DNA of 57,010 nt from Strigomonas culicis (Eukaryota > Euglenozoa > Kinetoplastea > Trypanosomatida > Trypanosomatidae): positions 1-57,010 of the forward strand of contig AUXH01000046.1 in the NCBI GenBank assembly GCA_000482145.1, written 5' to 3'. The position numbers were made by a program, and so were the translations under genes. Below the pieces are notes generated by a model. The model was not told the origin of the DNA, did not search any database, and worked only from the letters and a program-made list of their open reading frames with translations. How positions within the stretch are numbered: the stretch's first letter is position 1; each line of letters begins with the position of its first letter. This document shows, piece by piece, positions 57,009-57,010 of the stretch.

Positions 57009-57010
57009 AC
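56324..57010. other. Right-edge spacer with TA microsatellite; no gene seen
   Basis: Next to 56323 lies an acceptor candidate (TTTTTTCTTTCTG...GGCGTAG, AG at 56361-56360). The remainder is AT-rich and probably the 3' UTR of the next gene upstream in the cluster, off the window. Confidence 0.5.
56970..57005. repeat. TA dinucleotide microsatellite
   Basis: Eighteen TA units at the right edge of the window. Confidence 0.95.

Overview
The window is nuclear chromosomal DNA from a kinetoplastid, most likely a trypanosomatid flagellate. All 23 genes I can support lie on the minus strand in one uninterrupted directional cluster. Each is a single intronless ORF. Coding regions are GC-rich with G/C-rich third positions, while the spacers are AT-rich and full of homopolymers and microsatellites. 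Upstream of most start codons, read on the minus strand, there is a polypyrimidine tract followed by an AG, as expected for spliced-leader trans-splicing of a polycistronic transcript. I cannot name the species from sequence alone; the contrast between GC-rich genes and A/T-homopolymer spacers looks more like a monoxenous or plant-associated trypanosomatid than Leishmania or T. brucei, but that is an impression. No tRNA, rRNA, CRISPR array, mobile element or strand-switch region was recognised.

Layout by coordinate (transcription runs right to left). 1-5229: three tandem small CCCH zinc-finger genes of the kinetoplastid ZFP1/2/3 type, the first cut by the window edge, separated by unusually long AT-rich spacers. 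5730-12851: a giant RME-8/DNAJC13-like endosomal J-domain protein. 13514-17163: a conserved-looking unknown, a divergent mitochondrial carrier and a Rei1/ZNF622-like 60S biogenesis factor. 17537-21298: a P4-type lipid flippase. 21926-29421: a large coiled-coil/LRR/IQ protein and a tubulin-tyrosine-ligase-like enzyme. 29758-32457: a RecQ helicase that looks RECQL4-like. 32663-41093: a large unknown, an RlmI-like methyltransferase relative with eroded motifs, a SETD3/LSMT-like SET protein and a lipase-like protein lacking its serine. 41464-50600: a DZIP1-like zinc finger protein, sphingosine-1-phosphate lyase, a RING/B-box/SPRY-like (TRIM-type) protein, an ARL3-like GTPase and a small coiled-coil protein. 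51042-56323: a CLP1-like polynucleotide kinase/3'-end factor, a DUF952 protein and a pseudokinase-like protein with a long basic disordered tail.

The genes do not form an operon in the bacterial sense. Several nevertheless fall into two themes: membrane traffic and lipid handling (RME-8, P4-ATPase, S1P lyase), and cilium/flagellum or microtubule biology (DZIP1-like, ARL3-like, TTLL, LRR-IQ). Since kinetoplastid clusters are transcribed constitutively, control is expected after transcription, and the ZFP proteins at the left end belong to a family of mRNA-binding regulators.

The most interesting signals are (i) predicted 5' UTRs of only 0-14 nt for many genes, with one splice acceptor apparently abutting the ATG and another falling inside a predicted first codon pair; (ii) a set of proteins with eroded catalytic motifs (lipase-like with Gln for Ser, kinase-like with HGN and GDW, RlmI-like without the usual SAM and catalytic motifs); (iii) a TRIM-like architecture in a protist; and (iv) a RECQL4-like helicase without an evident Sld2 region. 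All family calls were made by eye from motifs; no database search was possible.
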